Source of the DNA: Gynuella sp.
Lineage (GTDB): Bacteria > Pseudomonadota > Gammaproteobacteria > Pseudomonadales > Natronospirillaceae
Assembly (NCBI GenBank): GCA_028282465.1
Contig: JANQHX010000037.1
Coordinates: forward strand, 39,892-103,891
Direction of reading: 5' to 3'
Length of the DNA: 64,000 nt
Part shown: piece by piece, positions 10,344 to 20,836 of the stretch
How the letters are laid out: every line of letters starts with the position of its first letter
Numbering within the stretch: position 1 is the first letter of the stretch
Translations under genes and position numbers: made by a program
The notes under the pieces: generated by a model
The model's input: the letters and a program-made list of their open reading frames with translations, nothing else
Told to the model about the DNA's origin: nothing
Databases searched by the model: none

Positions 10344-12464
10344 CTATACTTTCAGCGTGGCGAGCTGACTGTTCAACTCTGACACAACCTCTTTCAGCTT
10401 TTCACTCACTTGATCAATTTCTTGGGCATGGCTCGATAGCTGAACCGATGATTGACCAATACCACTGATGCTGTCCCGAACGCTGGAGCTGACTGCGCTT
10501 TGTTGATCAGCAGCAGTTGCAACCTGTGTCGCACTAGATGTTATCCCGTTAATTTTTTCGGTTATCTCATTAAGGTTGTTCAAACTTGTTTTGGTTTCTT
10601 CAACTGTGTTTGATGCTTTATTACGACTGGTTTCAATATCTGTCACCGCGCCTCGAACATCCTCTTGCAGGCCTTGAATGAGGTCATCAATTTCTTTCGT
10701 AGACTCCTGAGTTCTCACCGCTAAATTTCTGACTTCATCGGCAACGACCGCAAACCCACGCCCTTGTTCGCCAGCCCTGGCGGCTTCAATGGCTGCGTTC
10801 AGCGCTAACAAATTGGTTTGCTCTGCGATGCCTCGAATAGTTTCCAATATGCTGTTAATACTGTCACTGCGGTTGGATACTTGAATAATCTGTTCAGAAG
10901 ACTTCTCCAGCCCTTGAGCCAACTTTTCCACTTCTACCACGGCACGTTCAAATATTTTTTCGGTATCTTTCACAAAGTTGAAAACTTGATCGGCACCTTC
11001 AGACACATCTCCAGCAAGCCTTGCCACCTCACTACTGGTACCTGCCATTTCATCAACCGCGGTGGCAACCAATTCTGTCTCCGATTTTTGTTGTTCAACT
11101 GCATGACGAGTCGCACTGGCAGTTGTAACCAGATCTTCTGATTCAGAAGAAAGGTGTTCAGACTGACTGAGTATGCCTTTTAGTAGTGTCCTTAACTTGC
11201 TAGTGAAAGCATTGAAACCCTGCCCCATTAGAATCAATTCTTTATGATTTTGAATATCCAATTGATTCGTTAAATCACCGTCAGAAGAGGCCAAATAATT
11301 AAATTGCCTTGCCATCGCATTCATAGGTTTCACGAAACTTCGCATGTAGGCAGCAATCACTAATATGGATGAGACTAAAATTATTACACCCGCGATCAGC
11401 ATACTCAAAAAAGTAGAGCCTACTCCATTTTTAATCTGACTCACTAGGTCCGTCATCTCAACCAGTGCGGCTGCTTTGTTCTGCCGCAATACCAACAACC
11501 AAGTAGTTTCCGAGTCAGAAATATAAACCTCGGACATCACACTGATGTTTGTGTCATCCCAGCTATTCAGATCTTGATTATTGGCAAAAGCATCATCCAA
11601 CTCAGCATCAACCTCATTAAGTGGACGATTCAGACTGCTAGTATGCTTGGTGGATGCAATTATTTTTCTGGATGGACTAAGCAGCATAATTTCCACCTGC
11701 TCTCTACCTAAATCATTGGCGATTTCATCCAGCATTTCTTGTATTACAGATAGATTCAAATCAATACCTACCTGCCCCATAAATTGATCACTTGCTAATA
11801 CGGGTACAGAGATAGTAGTCATTAACACTTTATTGTTATCTTCACGACCGTAAAAATAAGGCTCTAACGTACAGGTTTTAAGGGTGTCGTAACCACACAG
11901 ATACCACTCCGAAGCTCGCTGACCAAATTCATCCACGTCATCAAGGTATTTCTCATCTGGGTCTTCGATTGGGTAATGAACTATTTCATCGCCTTCCCGA
12001 GCATAATAGATTTCTAAACTACCGGACGGCGAGCTGTGGTTGCCCGCAGTTAAATAAAGGTAGTCTTGCCCGTCATAACCGTTTGCTTCGAAATGAGAAT
12101 ATATCGCGCTTATGTTCGGATTGACCGCTAGGAATTGCCGATTAAATTGCTTCACCATCTCCCGACGAAGAGGTACGCCTCCGTTGTGGGTGTTGGTTTC
12201 AGTAAGAATAAGAGCAAGGGTATTTGCAACACTGAGGGCATTTAGAAGATAGGACTCAATTTCGACGGCAGATTGATTGGCGTTTTCCTGGATACGATCA
12301 TTAATTGATTGCGTCATGAATTCCGCAGTGGCTTTTTCTGTCACCGAGCTGCTTTTGAGCATATTGCTAATACCAATAAAGGTAAGAACAGATAACGCCA
12401 CCACCAATAACAAAGCTGTACTGAATATGAGTTTAATGCCAATGGGCAACTGCTTAACTTGCAT
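10344..12464 (-). CDS. Methyl-accepting chemotaxis protein with Cache-type periplasmic sensor
   Basis: This is a 706-residue transmembrane chemoreceptor. TM1 lies at about 10-30. A ~310-residue periplasmic region has features of a double-Cache (PDC) fold, for example the WYL...[21 protein letters not shown] stretch broken over two strands. TM2 is at about 345-370, followed by HAMP and the cytoplasmic signalling hairpin with the conserved tip [20 protein letters not shown] and [15 protein letters not shown]. It would pass ligand signals to CheA/CheW at the cell pole. The ligand is unknown. No che genes are adjacent. CAGG precedes the ATG at a suitable distance. Confidence 0.93.
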   Translation of the reverse strand: MQVKQLPIGIKLIFSTALLLVVALSVLTFIGISNMLKSSSVTEKATAEFMTQSINDRIQENANQSAVEIESYLLNALSVANTLALILTETNTHNGGVPLRREMVKQFNRQFLAVNPNISAIYSHFEANGYDGQDYLYLTAGNHSSPSGSLEIYYAREGDEIVHYPIEDPDEKYLDDVDEFGQRASEWYLCGYDTLKTCTLEPYFYGREDNNKVLMTTISVPVLASDQFMGQVGIDLNLSVIQEMLDEIANDLGREQVEIMLLSPSRKIIASTKHTSSLNRPLNEVDAELDDAFANNQDLNSWDDTNISVMSEVYISDSETTWLLVLRQNKAAALVEMTDLVSQIKNGVGSTFLSMLIAGVIILVSSILVIAAYMRSFVKPMNAMARQFNYLASSDGDLTNQLDIQNHKELILMGQGFNAFTSKLRTLLKGILSQSEHLSSESEDLVTTASATRHAVEQQKSETELVATAVDEMAGTSSEVARLAGDVSEGADQVFNFVKDTEKIFERAVVEVEKLAQGLEKSSEQIIQVSNRSDSINSILETIRGIAEQTNLLALNAAIEAARAGEQGRGFAVVADEVRNLAVRTQESTKEIDDLIQGLQEDVRGAVTDIETSRNKASNTVEETKTSLNNLNEITEKINGITSSATQVATAADQQSAVSSSVRDSISGIGQSSVQLSSHAQEIDQVSEKLKEVVSELNSQLATLKV

Positions 12465-12532
12465 TTCTGAGCCTGATTATTTAATTCGATATCTTTTCAG
12501 AATAGACCAGAACTCAGATTTGCTTCAGATTG

Positions 12533-12982
12533 TTAACTCTGATTTTTCAGTTGATTCCAGGCGTCATCAGCTTCTTTTTTATACTGTTTCCAATCGCCTT
12601 CTAGCCAACGTTTGCGACCTCTTTCAGAGAAAAACATATGAAGCTTACCGTCAAAAAATTCGTAAACTTTGCCGTTTGTGGGGATCAGCCCTTCATTGAG
12701 GCTCAAACCATTTGAACAAAAGCCATTGTATTGGGGTTTGTAGAGCTCGGGGTTTGCTGCAAATTTGTCTGCCGATTCCTGGCTGGCAAATCGCCAGTCA
12801 GCACCATTCCATTTTACAAGGTAGGATTTTGAGCCTTTCTGAGGGGATGACTCATGGTAGGCAACAATGTCATGACCGCCGATCGCGGTATTATTCGCCC
12901 ACCCTGTGCTGACAGGTTCAGCATTTATAGTGGCTATTGCAAGAGATAAGAGAATAGCAACAAAAGTATTTCGAAGATTCAT
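12533..12982 (-). CDS. Exported YHS-domain protein
   Basis: The 149-residue protein has a signal peptide (about 1-21, cleavage near INA-EP). It is followed by a YHS-type domain containing GGHDIVAYHESSPQKGSK, VKWNGADWRFASQES and FAANPELYKPQYNGFCSNGLS. YHS-domain proteins are found in metal- or redox-related contexts, but the role of this exported subgroup is not established. AGGA lies 8 bases before the ATG. It has the same orientation as the thioredoxin gene upstream (67-base gap) and the chemoreceptor downstream. Confidence 0.8.
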   Translation of the reverse strand: MNLRNTFVAILLSLAIATINAEPVSTGWANNTAIGGHDIVAYHESSPQKGSKSYLVKWNGADWRFASQESADKFAANPELYKPQYNGFCSNGLSLNEGLIPTNGKVYEFFDGKLHMFFSERGRKRWLEGDWKQYKKEADDAWNQLKNQS

Positions 12983-13049
12983 GGAACATTCCTAGGCCGC
13001 CTTTCTGGCTAAGACCGCTAAACCTTAGCAATGTTCCAATAATTGAGAA

Positions 13050-13922
13050 TCAATAAAGCAGGGTATAGAGTTTTCTCTGGTATTTGGCGGCTAGAGGATC
13101 CCCAGCACCCAGAGCCTGAATCATTTCCACCAGTGTTTTGCGTGCCTCGTTATTATTAAAGCCCAAATCCTTTCTTAGAATTTCAATCAGCAAATCCATG
13201 GCCTCTGCGGTTTTACCGACAGAGTTCAGCTGAACCGCAAGACTGAATTTTAGATCCAAATTATCAGGATTCGCTTTAAGTTTGGCCGTTAACTCTTTCA
13301 CTTCAGGCGTATCACTAGCCTGTTCGGCTAACTCATATTTCGCTTTTAGAGATTTGAATCTTTCGTCCATTTGGTCTGCTAGAGGAATTGCTCCGAGCAA
13401 TTGACCCGCCTCTTCTAATCTATTCAGATGCAACAGCACATCAACCAGAGTTAAGGCGATGTCAGATCGCGCACCTGATAGATTATTAGCTTCCATTGCC
13501 GGGGCTAAGGCTGACTGATAGTCACCCTCCTCCATTAATGCTAATGCCTGATCGTGAAGTAGATCCCAGGGTTTGGGCAAGTGCTTGTCCAAAAGAGCCC
13601 GTATTTCGGATTCTGGCTGAGCCCCTGCGAAACCGTCTAAAGGCTGGGCATTCTTAAAAAGGGCAACCGTCGGCAAACTTCTGACACCAAATTGCGCTGA
13701 AATTTCTGGTTGTTCATCAGCATTCACCTTCGCTAATAAAAACTGGCCATCATATTCGTTGGCCAGTTTTTCAAGCACAGGAGTCAAAGCCTTACAAGGA
13801 GCACACCAATCAGCCCAAAAATCAATCATTACCAAACGTTTCTGGCTTTCTTCCGCCAATACTTGTTGAAAGTTTTCTGGCGTCAAATCAACGATATGTT
13901 GACTACTAAGTTGTTCTGTCAT
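13050..13922 (-). CDS. cnoX: Thioredoxin-TPR co-chaperone of the CnoX/YbbN family
   Basis: The protein (290 aa) has an N-terminal thioredoxin domain (about 10-115) and a C-terminal TPR-like helical region (about 120-290), the CnoX/YbbN architecture. CnoX protects chaperone clients under oxidative or chlorine stress and interacts with GroEL. The active site reads WADWCAPC (C40, C43), a normal thioredoxin CxxC that some YbbN members such as E. coli have lost, so this one may be redox-active. The cis-proline loop SLPTVALF is intact. AGGA precedes the ATG. Confidence 0.88.
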   Translation of the reverse strand: MTEQLSSQHIVDLTPENFQQVLAEESQKRLVMIDFWADWCAPCKALTPVLEKLANEYDGQFLLAKVNADEQPEISAQFGVRSLPTVALFKNAQPLDGFAGAQPESEIRALLDKHLPKPWDLLHDQALALMEEGDYQSALAPAMEANNLSGARSDIALTLVDVLLHLNRLEEAGQLLGAIPLADQMDERFKSLKAKYELAEQASDTPEVKELTAKLKANPDNLDLKFSLAVQLNSVGKTAEAMDLLIEILRKDLGFNNNEARKTLVEMIQALGAGDPLAAKYQRKLYTLLY

Positions 13923-14063
13923 GGTGAGTCCTGGTGGTGAATGTACTTCTAAGAGATGTTTCTAAAATGGGGTTTTGTCATCAGTTTGCAAGGGTGGTTT
14001 CCATTGTCTGCTATGGGGTTACACTAACCCTAATTACAAAAGGTTTTTCAATAAGGTCTCAAT

Positions 14064-16955
14064 ATGATCAAAAAATATCTTTGGATTGGACTCTCCATAA
14101 TGGTAATCGTCGCCGGTGCAGGGATTGCTGGGAGTGTTTTCTTAAGTTCAGAACAACCGGATAGTTTGATTAAAAAACCTGTCACTGATAATCGTGGCTA
14201 CCAAGTGATTACCTTAGAGAATGGAATAAAAACGGTTCTGGTCAGCGACCCGCAAACCGACAAAGCAGCGGCTGTGGTGAATGTTGAAGCTGGGTCATTT
14301 AATGATCCTGATGACAGAGCAGGATTGGCTCATTTTCTAGAGCATATGCTGTTCTTGGGTACCGAAAAATACCCCGATCCAGGCGAGTACGATGACTTTA
14401 TTGCCCGACACGGGGGCAGTAAAAATGCATTTACCTCTGGCACCAATACGGTGTACTTTTTTGATATTGATCCTGATTTCCTTGAACCAGCAATGGATCG
14501 CTTATCACAGTTTTTCATAGCGCCACTATTTACTGAAGAACTCACTGAACGCGAACGAAATGCTGTGGATTCCGAATACAAGTCCGGCCTTTTAGATGAT
14601 GGACGAAGAATTTATGACGCCATGAAAATGGCTTTCGCTGAAGACCACCCTGCAGTTGGGTTTCAAGTTGGCGATTTAGAATCGCTTTCCATGGAAGGCT
14701 TGCGAGAGGATCTATTCGAGTTTTATAACAACTATTATTCAGCAAATAGAATGACCCTGGTGGTTTATGGCAAAGAAGATCTAAACCAATTAAGACAATG
14801 GGCCGAGCAAATTTTTAATTCTGTGCCTAACCATAACTTGCCAGAAGTTGAGCCTAACCCGGCCTTTTACAACCCAGAAGACTTACCCAGTTTACTGGAA
14901 ATTAAGCCGAGAAGAGAAACCCGCAGCCTTACTATGAGCTTCCCAATGCCACCATTGTTGGACACAGCTTCGACTAAACCCGCAGGTTATTTGTCATGGT
15001 TGATTGGACATGAAGGCCCTGGCAGCTTGCTATCTTTACTGAAAGATCGTGGCTGGGCAGAGAACTTGAGTGCAGGTGCCGGAGGTTACTCAAAACATCC
15101 TACAACCTTTGACATTCGAATCGAACTTACTGAACCCGGTTACGAACACATAAACGATGTCGTAGATTTAGCCTTTGATAAGATTCAACAGGTTACGGAT
15201 AAAGGCATTCAAGAATCCATTTACCAAGAAGTGGCTAAGCTCAGCGAGCTGGATTTCCTTTACTATGATAAATCTGCAACCTCACGAGAGGCTATTACTC
15301 TGAGCAGTCTTGTCCGTCGATTCGAACCTGAAAATCTTTTATTTGGCAGTTACGAGTTTGCTCAATTCGACCCCGAACAAATTCTAGAATTTGCTCAAGC
15401 ACTCAATCCAAATAATCTAGCGCTCAGGGTTGTTGCTCCCGAAGTAACAACCAATGCTCAGTCCCCCTATTACAATACAGATTATCGACTGACTAAAATC
15501 TCTGATGAATTAATCACTCAGTGGAGCAACAGCGCCTACACCCCCGAACTAGCAGTGCCTGCTGCCAACCCCTTTATTCCTCAAACCTTAGCATTGGAAG
15601 AATGGGAAAAACCTAAAAGTGATCTCTACTTTTATAATCCAGAGAGAATTTACGAAGACCAAGGCATAACGGTATGGCACCAACAGGACCAACAGTTCTC
15701 AACACCCAGAACAAACATCATCGTTAATTTAGAAACCGATTGGGTAAATAAAGGCTCAAAAAACAAAGCCGCCACAGAGATTTATCTACAACTGGTTGAC
15801 GATGAATTATCTCAAATCAGCTACGACGCTTATTTAGCAGGCTTGGAGTATGACCTCAGCTTGAGCGACAAAGGCATTTACCTGAGAGTGTTTGGTTACA
15901 GTGACACCACAGATAAACTTTTGGATGTTTTGATGAACGAGTTAGTGGCACTTGAAATAGATGAAAGTCGATTCGAATTTTATCGCCAAGACTTTATTCG
16001 AAGATACCGAAACCAGAGAGAAGATAGAGTACTGTCTCAATTGTATCGTTCTATGTATGAGCTATTGAGATCTCCGCTTTACACCTACAAGTCAATGATT
16101 CCAGCTCTAGAAAAACTGACCATTCAAGATATGGAACTTGTTCGGTCAAATATCTCTGAAAACATTCACGTTACCACGCTAATCCATGGAAATATTCGAT
16201 CTGAACAAGCTGAGTTTTTAGGCAAGAGAATCGCCAATAACTTCAGTGCCAGTGCTTCAGCACCCACGGTCAATAAAGTGATGGAAATCGACAAAACCAC
16301 TACTTTCTACAACCAATGGGTTGATCACCAAGATTCGGCAATTCTGATGTATTACCAAGGCGAAGAAGCCAACTTCAGAGAACGTGCACTTTATGCACTG
16401 CTGGCTCAGGTGTTAGATGCACCTTTTTTCAGAGTATTAAGAACTGAAAAGCAATTGGGTTACATAGTTCACAGCAACAACTTGCCCATGTATCAATTGC
16501 CGGGTGTTGCCATGTCCATTCAGTCGCCCAATACTGACCCAGCGTTATTACAAAGGCACATTGATAAGTTCTTGAAAGACTTCTTAGTAGACCTAAGCAC
16601 CATGGACGAAGAATCCTTTGAGCAACATAAAAATGCACTGATTTCGAAGCTCACTCAGAAACCCAAGAACGTGGCTGAGCTGGGTAGTCGGTTCTGGCAA
16701 GATATTCGAGTTAAGAACACTAACTTTAATTCATTGCAAAGAGTGTCTTTAGAAGTGGAAAAAATTACTCGAACTGGCTTGATGAAATTCTATGAAAATC
16801 AGATTCTGCCACAAGACGCCCGCAGGTTAATTGTGTATCACACGGGCAGTATTCATAGAGATAGCTTCGAGCAAAACCAGAGGTTAACTGCGAATCAAAA
16901 GGTTGTTAAATCCACAATCGCTTATCAGGACAATCGTCCTTATAAAGAGTTCTAG
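14064..16955 (+). CDS. M16 family zinc metalloprotease (insulinase/pitrilysin type)
   Basis: This is a large peptidase of 963 aa with a hydrophobic N-terminal signal or anchor segment (about 5-25), so it is probably periplasmic or membrane-attached. The inverted zinc motif HFLEH is at H90-E93-H94, and the distal zinc ligand E171 sits exactly 76 residues after H94 (HxxEH-x76-E), as in active M16A proteases such as protease III. The second, non-catalytic half is present (…FRVLRTEKQLGYIVHS…), so the enzyme is full length. It would degrade medium-sized peptides. AAGG lies 8 bases upstream of the ATG. Confidence 0.93.
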   Translation: MIKKYLWIGLSIMVIVAGAGIAGSVFLSSEQPDSLIKKPVTDNRGYQVITLENGIKTVLVSDPQTDKAAAVVNVEAGSFNDPDDRAGLAHFLEHMLFLGTEKYPDPGEYDDFIARHGGSKNAFTSGTNTVYFFDIDPDFLEPAMDRLSQFFIAPLFTEELTERERNAVDSEYKSGLLDDGRRIYDAMKMAFAEDHPAVGFQVGDLESLSMEGLREDLFEFYNNYYSANRMTLVVYGKEDLNQLRQWAEQIFNSVPNHNLPEVEPNPAFYNPEDLPSLLEIKPRRETRSLTMSFPMPPLLDTASTKPAGYLSWLIGHEGPGSLLSLLKDRGWAENLSAGAGGYSKHPTTFDIRIELTEPGYEHINDVVDLAFDKIQQVTDKGIQESIYQEVAKLSELDFLYYDKSATSREAITLSSLVRRFEPENLLFGSYEFAQFDPEQILEFAQALNPNNLALRVVAPEVTTNAQSPYYNTDYRLTKISDELITQWSNSAYTPELAVPAANPFIPQTLALEEWEKPKSDLYFYNPERIYEDQGITVWHQQDQQFSTPRTNIIVNLETDWVNKGSKNKAATEIYLQLVDDELSQISYDAYLAGLEYDLSLSDKGIYLRVFGYSDTTDKLLDVLMNELVALEIDESRFEFYRQDFIRRYRNQREDRVLSQLYRSMYELLRSPLYTYKSMIPALEKLTIQDMELVRSNISENIHVTTLIHGNIRSEQAEFLGKRIANNFSASASAPTVNKVMEIDKTTTFYNQWVDHQDSAILMYYQGEEANFRERALYALLAQVLDAPFFRVLRTEKQLGYIVHSNNLPMYQLPGVAMSIQSPNTDPALLQRHIDKFLKDFLVDLSTMDEESFEQHKNALISKLTQKPKNVAELGSRFWQDIRVKNTNFNSLQRVSLEVEKITRTGLMKFYENQILPQDARRLIVYHTGSIHRDSFEQNQRLTANQKVVKSTIAYQDNRPYKEF

Positions 16956-16985
16956 TAATTTGTAGCAATGACAGGAACCTCACCA

Positions 16986-18008
16986 TTAATAAACAACAGC
17001 TTGCGATGTTTCATTATAAACATCGCGGGCTTCCTCTGAATATCCTCCCAGTGGCAAGATTAAAATGAGTTCAAATAATTCGTTAATCTGGCTATTAACC
17101 TGAAGTTTTCCACCCATTTTTTTGGCTAGCTGATAGCAAACCACGGGAGCCATTCCAGGACTCACATCTTCGCCTTGAAAATCAATTTCAGAGTAATGTT
17201 GAAAGAATTCCTGTTGCTCAACTTCTGATAGCCCTCTGCCATGTTGAGACATACTGACCCGAATGCATTCACCAAAATCTGCATCCAAATAAGCAATGAG
17301 TTGAATGTTTATGGTTATATCTCGCCCCAATAGATTAGTGACGTTTAGCATTCTGGAAACCAATTCTTTTAGTAATGATTCTGAACGGTAAACCAGAATC
17401 TGTTCTTCATCGTTTTCTATAGCCACCTTGTTATTTCGTGACGAAAATGCGGTTTCATGCTGTTTGATTTGTTGCTCTAAAAGCGAATCAAGAGGTACAG
17501 GATGTTCGGGAATGGGCACCTCATGCAACTCTAAGCTAGCGAGCACTTCTAGGTCTCTGGCGTAGTCGAGCATTCTGGTTGAAGAGGTTTTTAATTGCTC
17601 AGTTTTAGCAGAAACGTTCTGCTCCAAACTGATTAATTGCTGGCTCATATTGGTTTCTAGTACCTTTGCCATTCGCATTAGAATACGATCTTTGTTGAGC
17701 ATGTCTTTAACCATCATTCGCTTGCTTTCGGTGGCTTGAGTGGCATCAAAGTCTAGCTTTTCATTTTTTAAATGAAATTCTTCCAGAGTACGTTTCAACC
17801 TGGCCATTTCTTTAAAAATTCTCTCCCGCTCTTGATTTTGATTTCTTAAAAGTAACCAGAAGCCCAAAATAGCGATGATTGAAAAAACCAATGCTGGCAC
17901 AACCCAATATTGCTCTAAATAAGCCATACCGGCTAACCAAGCCCCTCCGGCCACAATACTCACAGTTACGGTAACAACATAAAAGCTGGGATGCGTTTTT
18001 CTCGACAT
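16986..18008 (-). CDS. Membrane protein with histidine-kinase-like ATPase domain, no recognisable phosphoacceptor His
   Basis: The 340-residue protein has two close TM segments (about 8-50), a coiled coil (about 55-140) and a C-terminal region resembling an HATPase_c fold. The N-box-like segment is LLKELVSRMLNVTNLLG, the G1 box is reduced to HGRGLSE, and a G2-like GMAPVVCYQLAKKMGG follows. The dimerisation helix (about 115-160) lacks a clear H-E/D-x-P motif. It may be a degenerate kinase, a signalling adaptor, or a kinase with an unusual acceptor. No response regulator is adjacent. AGGGA precedes the ATG. It converges on the M16 gene. Confidence 0.6.
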   Translation of the reverse strand: MSRKTHPSFYVVTVTVSIVAGGAWLAGMAYLEQYWVVPALVFSIIAILGFWLLLRNQNQERERIFKEMARLKRTLEEFHLKNEKLDFDATQATESKRMMVKDMLNKDRILMRMAKVLETNMSQQLISLEQNVSAKTEQLKTSSTRMLDYARDLEVLASLELHEVPIPEHPVPLDSLLEQQIKQHETAFSSRNNKVAIENDEEQILVYRSESLLKELVSRMLNVTNLLGRDITINIQLIAYLDADFGECIRVSMSQHGRGLSEVEQQEFFQHYSEIDFQGEDVSPGMAPVVCYQLAKKMGGKLQVNSQINELFELILILPLGGYSEEARDVYNETSQAVVY

Positions 18009-18182
18009 GGAGATTCCCTGTAGATCGTTTCTATTTAGAATAGAGGATAATTTCGGAAACTATGGGTTCGATTTGGTATTAGTATTGAAACTGACCGAGA
18101 ACCAGTCAGCTGGTTTAAACTTTTGACGGTTTTATAATCAGGAAAGGCAGTTTTAAACCACCTTCCCAATGAAATTTGGATC

Positions 18183-19691
18183 TTATACTTCTTTAGCGAG
18201 GATTTTGGCTGCCCACTCTTTAGGCCCAGTATTGTGAACAGAGGTTCCTGTATGGTCTACAGCAACAGTAACAGGCATATCACTGACTTCAAATTCGTAA
18301 ATTGCTTCCATGCCAAGATCTTCAAAGGCAACTACGCGAGCATTGCGGATAGCTTTGGATACCAAATAAGCTGCACCGCCCACCGCCATTAAATAAACAG
18401 ACTCGTGTTTCTTAATGGCATCTATAGCGGTCGGTCCCCTTTCTGCTTTACCTATCATCCCAGCCAAACCGGTATTTGCTAAAACGGTTTCTGTGAACTT
18501 GTCCATGCGCGTGGCCGTAGTCGGGCCAGCTGGCCCAACAGCTTCATCTCCAACCGGGTCTACAGGCCCAACGTAGTAAATAAGTTTGTTAGTAAAATCT
18601 ACCGGCATGTCTTCACCCTTCGCGATCATATCCACCAATCGCTTATGGGCTGCATCACGGCCAGTCAATATTGTTCCGTTGAGTAATAACGTCTGCCCTG
18701 GTTTAAATGTTTTAACTTTTTCAGGTGTCAGTTCATCAACATTCACTCTTTCGGCACCATCTCCAGCTTCCCAGGTAATCTCTGGCCAGTCTTCAAGAGC
18801 AGGTGCAGGCAAATCAGCAACACCTGAACCATCGAGAACAAAATGAGCATGACGAGTTGCGGCGCAGTTTGGAATAATCGCGACCGGTTTATTGGCAGCA
18901 TGGGTCGGGCAGTCTTTTACTTTGATATCCAATACGGTTGTTAATCCACCAAGACCCTGAGCCCCAATACCTAATTTGTTGACTTTTTCATACAGCTCAA
19001 GGCGTAACTCTTCAGCTCGAGTTTCGGCACCTTTGCTCTGTAAATCTTGAATATCAATAGGATCCATTAGCGATTCTTTCGCCATTAACATGGCTTTTTC
19101 TGCAGTACCGCCAATACCTATTCCCAACATACCAGGAGGACACCAACCCGCTCCCATGGTGGGTACTACACTGAGCACCCAATCGACGATGGAATCGGAA
19201 GGATTAAGCATAGCGAATTTCGATTTTGCTTCAGAGCCACCCCCTTTGGCAGCTACTTGAACGTCAACCGTATTGCCTGGCACTAATTCCATGTGAATAA
19301 CGGCGGGTGTATTGTCTTTAGTGTTTTTCCTTGCTCCGTCCGGGTCATCCAACACGCTGGCCCTTAAGACATTGTCTGGGTGGGAATAAGCACGACGAAC
19401 ACCTTCATTGACCATGTCCGTTACACTCATTTCGGCATCGAATTTAACATCCATGCCGATCTTCAAGAATACAGTCACAATACCTGTGTCCTGACAAATA
19501 GGACGATGGCCCATGGCGCACATACGGGAGTTAATGAGTATTTGAGCCATGGCGTCCTTTGCCGCTGGTGATTCCTCTTTTAGGTAAGCCTGATGCACGG
19601 CATCAATAAAATCTTTTGGGTGATAATAAGAAATATATTGAAGAGAATCGGCGACACTTTGTATTAGGTCGTCCTGTTTTATAATTGTCAT
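18183..19691 (-). CDS. fum: Class I (iron-sulfur) fumarate hydratase
   Basis: Class I fumarase interconverts fumarate and malate in the TCA cycle using an oxygen-sensitive [4Fe-4S] cluster. Signatures include ICQDTGIVTVFLK (Cys ligand), KGGGSEAKSKFAML, GIGGTAEKAML and NGTILTGRDAAHKRL. It has both alpha and beta regions in one chain (502 aa), as in E. coli FumA/FumB. I use the ATG at 19691, which has GGGAG 9 bases upstream, rather than an in-frame start 12 codons earlier. It follows the EamA gene on the same strand after 66 bases and could share its transcript. Confidence 0.95.
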   Translation of the reverse strand: MTIIKQDDLIQSVADSLQYISYYHPKDFIDAVHQAYLKEESPAAKDAMAQILINSRMCAMGHRPICQDTGIVTVFLKIGMDVKFDAEMSVTDMVNEGVRRAYSHPDNVLRASVLDDPDGARKNTKDNTPAVIHMELVPGNTVDVQVAAKGGGSEAKSKFAMLNPSDSIVDWVLSVVPTMGAGWCPPGMLGIGIGGTAEKAMLMAKESLMDPIDIQDLQSKGAETRAEELRLELYEKVNKLGIGAQGLGGLTTVLDIKVKDCPTHAANKPVAIIPNCAATRHAHFVLDGSGVADLPAPALEDWPEITWEAGDGAERVNVDELTPEKVKTFKPGQTLLLNGTILTGRDAAHKRLVDMIAKGEDMPVDFTNKLIYYVGPVDPVGDEAVGPAGPTTATRMDKFTETVLANTGLAGMIGKAERGPTAIDAIKKHESVYLMAVGGAAYLVSKAIRNARVVAFEDLGMEAIYEFEVSDMPVTVAVDHTGTSVHNTGPKEWAAKILAKEV

Positions 19692-19757
19692 GAAGGTCCA
19701 CTCCCGAGTTACAGTCCTGAGTCTCAATGGCGAAGTATTCTACAGCAAAAACCAAGT

Positions 19758-20660
19758 TCATGATTGCTGGGCTTTATCCTTAAACTTATTTTGAGCAAAG
19801 ATACCGGCAATCACTAACATCATGCCCACCCAAGCAGGCAAGGTTAATCGTTCATCAAGAAACTGCATCGCTAGCAACACAGTAGCGACCGGCCCTAAAC
19901 AACCAATCACAGAAACTCTGGCAGCTTCAATTCTGACCACAGCGGCGCTAATCATTAATGACGGCAAGATGGTTCCAAGCACTGAGATAAGCAATACCAG
20001 AAATAATAGCTCCCAACCGACTTTTAGCTCATGGATTGAGTGATGCATTAAGAACTGCGCGAATATAGTAGCGCTGGACACCATCATTGCGACGCACGAG
20101 AACATTTGGCTACCCATTCGCGGAGCCAGTTTTTGACTACCCAATAAAAACGAAGCAGTAAGCATGGCTGCACACATGACTAAGGCTGTGCCTTTGATCA
20201 CTTGATCACCTTGATTATGGAGATCTACCCCAAATACCAGAGCCAAACCTATGTACACAACAATAAGCGTCAGAACATCACGAGGCGTGATGGGTCGTCG
20301 GAAAAACACGTACGACAGCAACAGTACAAATGTTGGGTAAACATACAATACTAAGCGCTCAAGGCTGGCGGAAATATATTGCAGGCCTAATACATCCAAG
20401 AACCCTGCAGCATGATAAATACAAATCCCCAATAGACCTGCGTAAACCAAATCGAGTTTCCTTTTAACCTTAAATTGAGACTTAGCCATTAACCATATAG
20501 CTAACATAAAATAGAAGGGTAAAGACGTGATCACCCTGAGACCCATTAGCACATTTGGCTCAATTCCCATATTTAACGCTAGCTTGACCATTACAGATTT
20601 TGACGACAAAAGAACGGTGCCAACTAGGGCAAATACCAATCCTTGCATTTCTCTATTCAT
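19758..20660 (-). CDS. EamA/DMT superfamily transporter
   Basis: This 300-residue protein has ten predicted hydrophobic helices in two EamA repeats (about 6-135 and 150-290). It fits the drug/metabolite transporter superfamily, whose members move amino acids, nucleotides or other metabolites across the inner membrane. Substrate is not predictable. A conspicuous ~160-base structured leader precedes it, suggesting RNA-level control. A weak GTGGA site lies 8 bases before the ATG. Confidence 0.85.
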   Translation of the reverse strand: MNREMQGLVFALVGTVLLSSKSVMVKLALNMGIEPNVLMGLRVITSLPFYFMLAIWLMAKSQFKVKRKLDLVYAGLLGICIYHAAGFLDVLGLQYISASLERLVLYVYPTFVLLLSYVFFRRPITPRDVLTLIVVYIGLALVFGVDLHNQGDQVIKGTALVMCAAMLTASFLLGSQKLAPRMGSQMFSCVAMMVSSATIFAQFLMHHSIHELKVGWELLFLVLLISVLGTILPSLMISAAVVRIEAARVSVIGCLGPVATVLLAMQFLDERLTLPAWVGMMLVIAGIFAQNKFKDKAQQS

Positions 20661-20836
20661 GACTTGAATCCACTAAAACAAAGGCACATACAAAGATCTT
20701 TCTGCTCTTCATAGCCAATCTGCATAGCATGAAGATCCAATAATCACTGTGTGCCTAAAGCTGAATCTCTGGGAGGTTGTTAGGGTGGAACCGGCTACCA
20801 AAGATTGCAGCCGGTTTCTTGAAATGAGCGATTATA
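20661..20836 (-). promoter_or_regulatory. Structured 5' leader of the EamA gene, candidate riboswitch or attenuator
   Basis: Read on the minus strand, a consensus TATAAT (20836-20831) is followed by a hairpin with arms AACCGGCT/AGCCGGTT (20816-20789). An unpaired CA-rich stretch comes next, then a larger stem closed by GGCACA (20755-20750) and TGTGCC (20688-20683), with an inner 7-bp stem TCTTCAT/ATGAAGA. TTTGTTTT follows the last arm, so it resembles an intrinsic terminator ending about 15 bases before the EamA ATG. No known riboswitch consensus is recognised. A further AACCGGCT copy lies upstream at 20871. The rest of the 387-base gap, to 21047, holds only the enoyl-CoA hydratase ribosome site. 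Confidence 0.5.

Noticed and set aside
10818..12699. Plus-strand frames opposite the chemoreceptor gene
   Set aside because: They are antisense to a conserved MCP sequence and show no domain.
13008..13029. GCTAAG/CTTAGC hairpin between the thioredoxin and YHS genes
   Set aside because: Only a 6-bp stem without a T-run; too weak to call a terminator.
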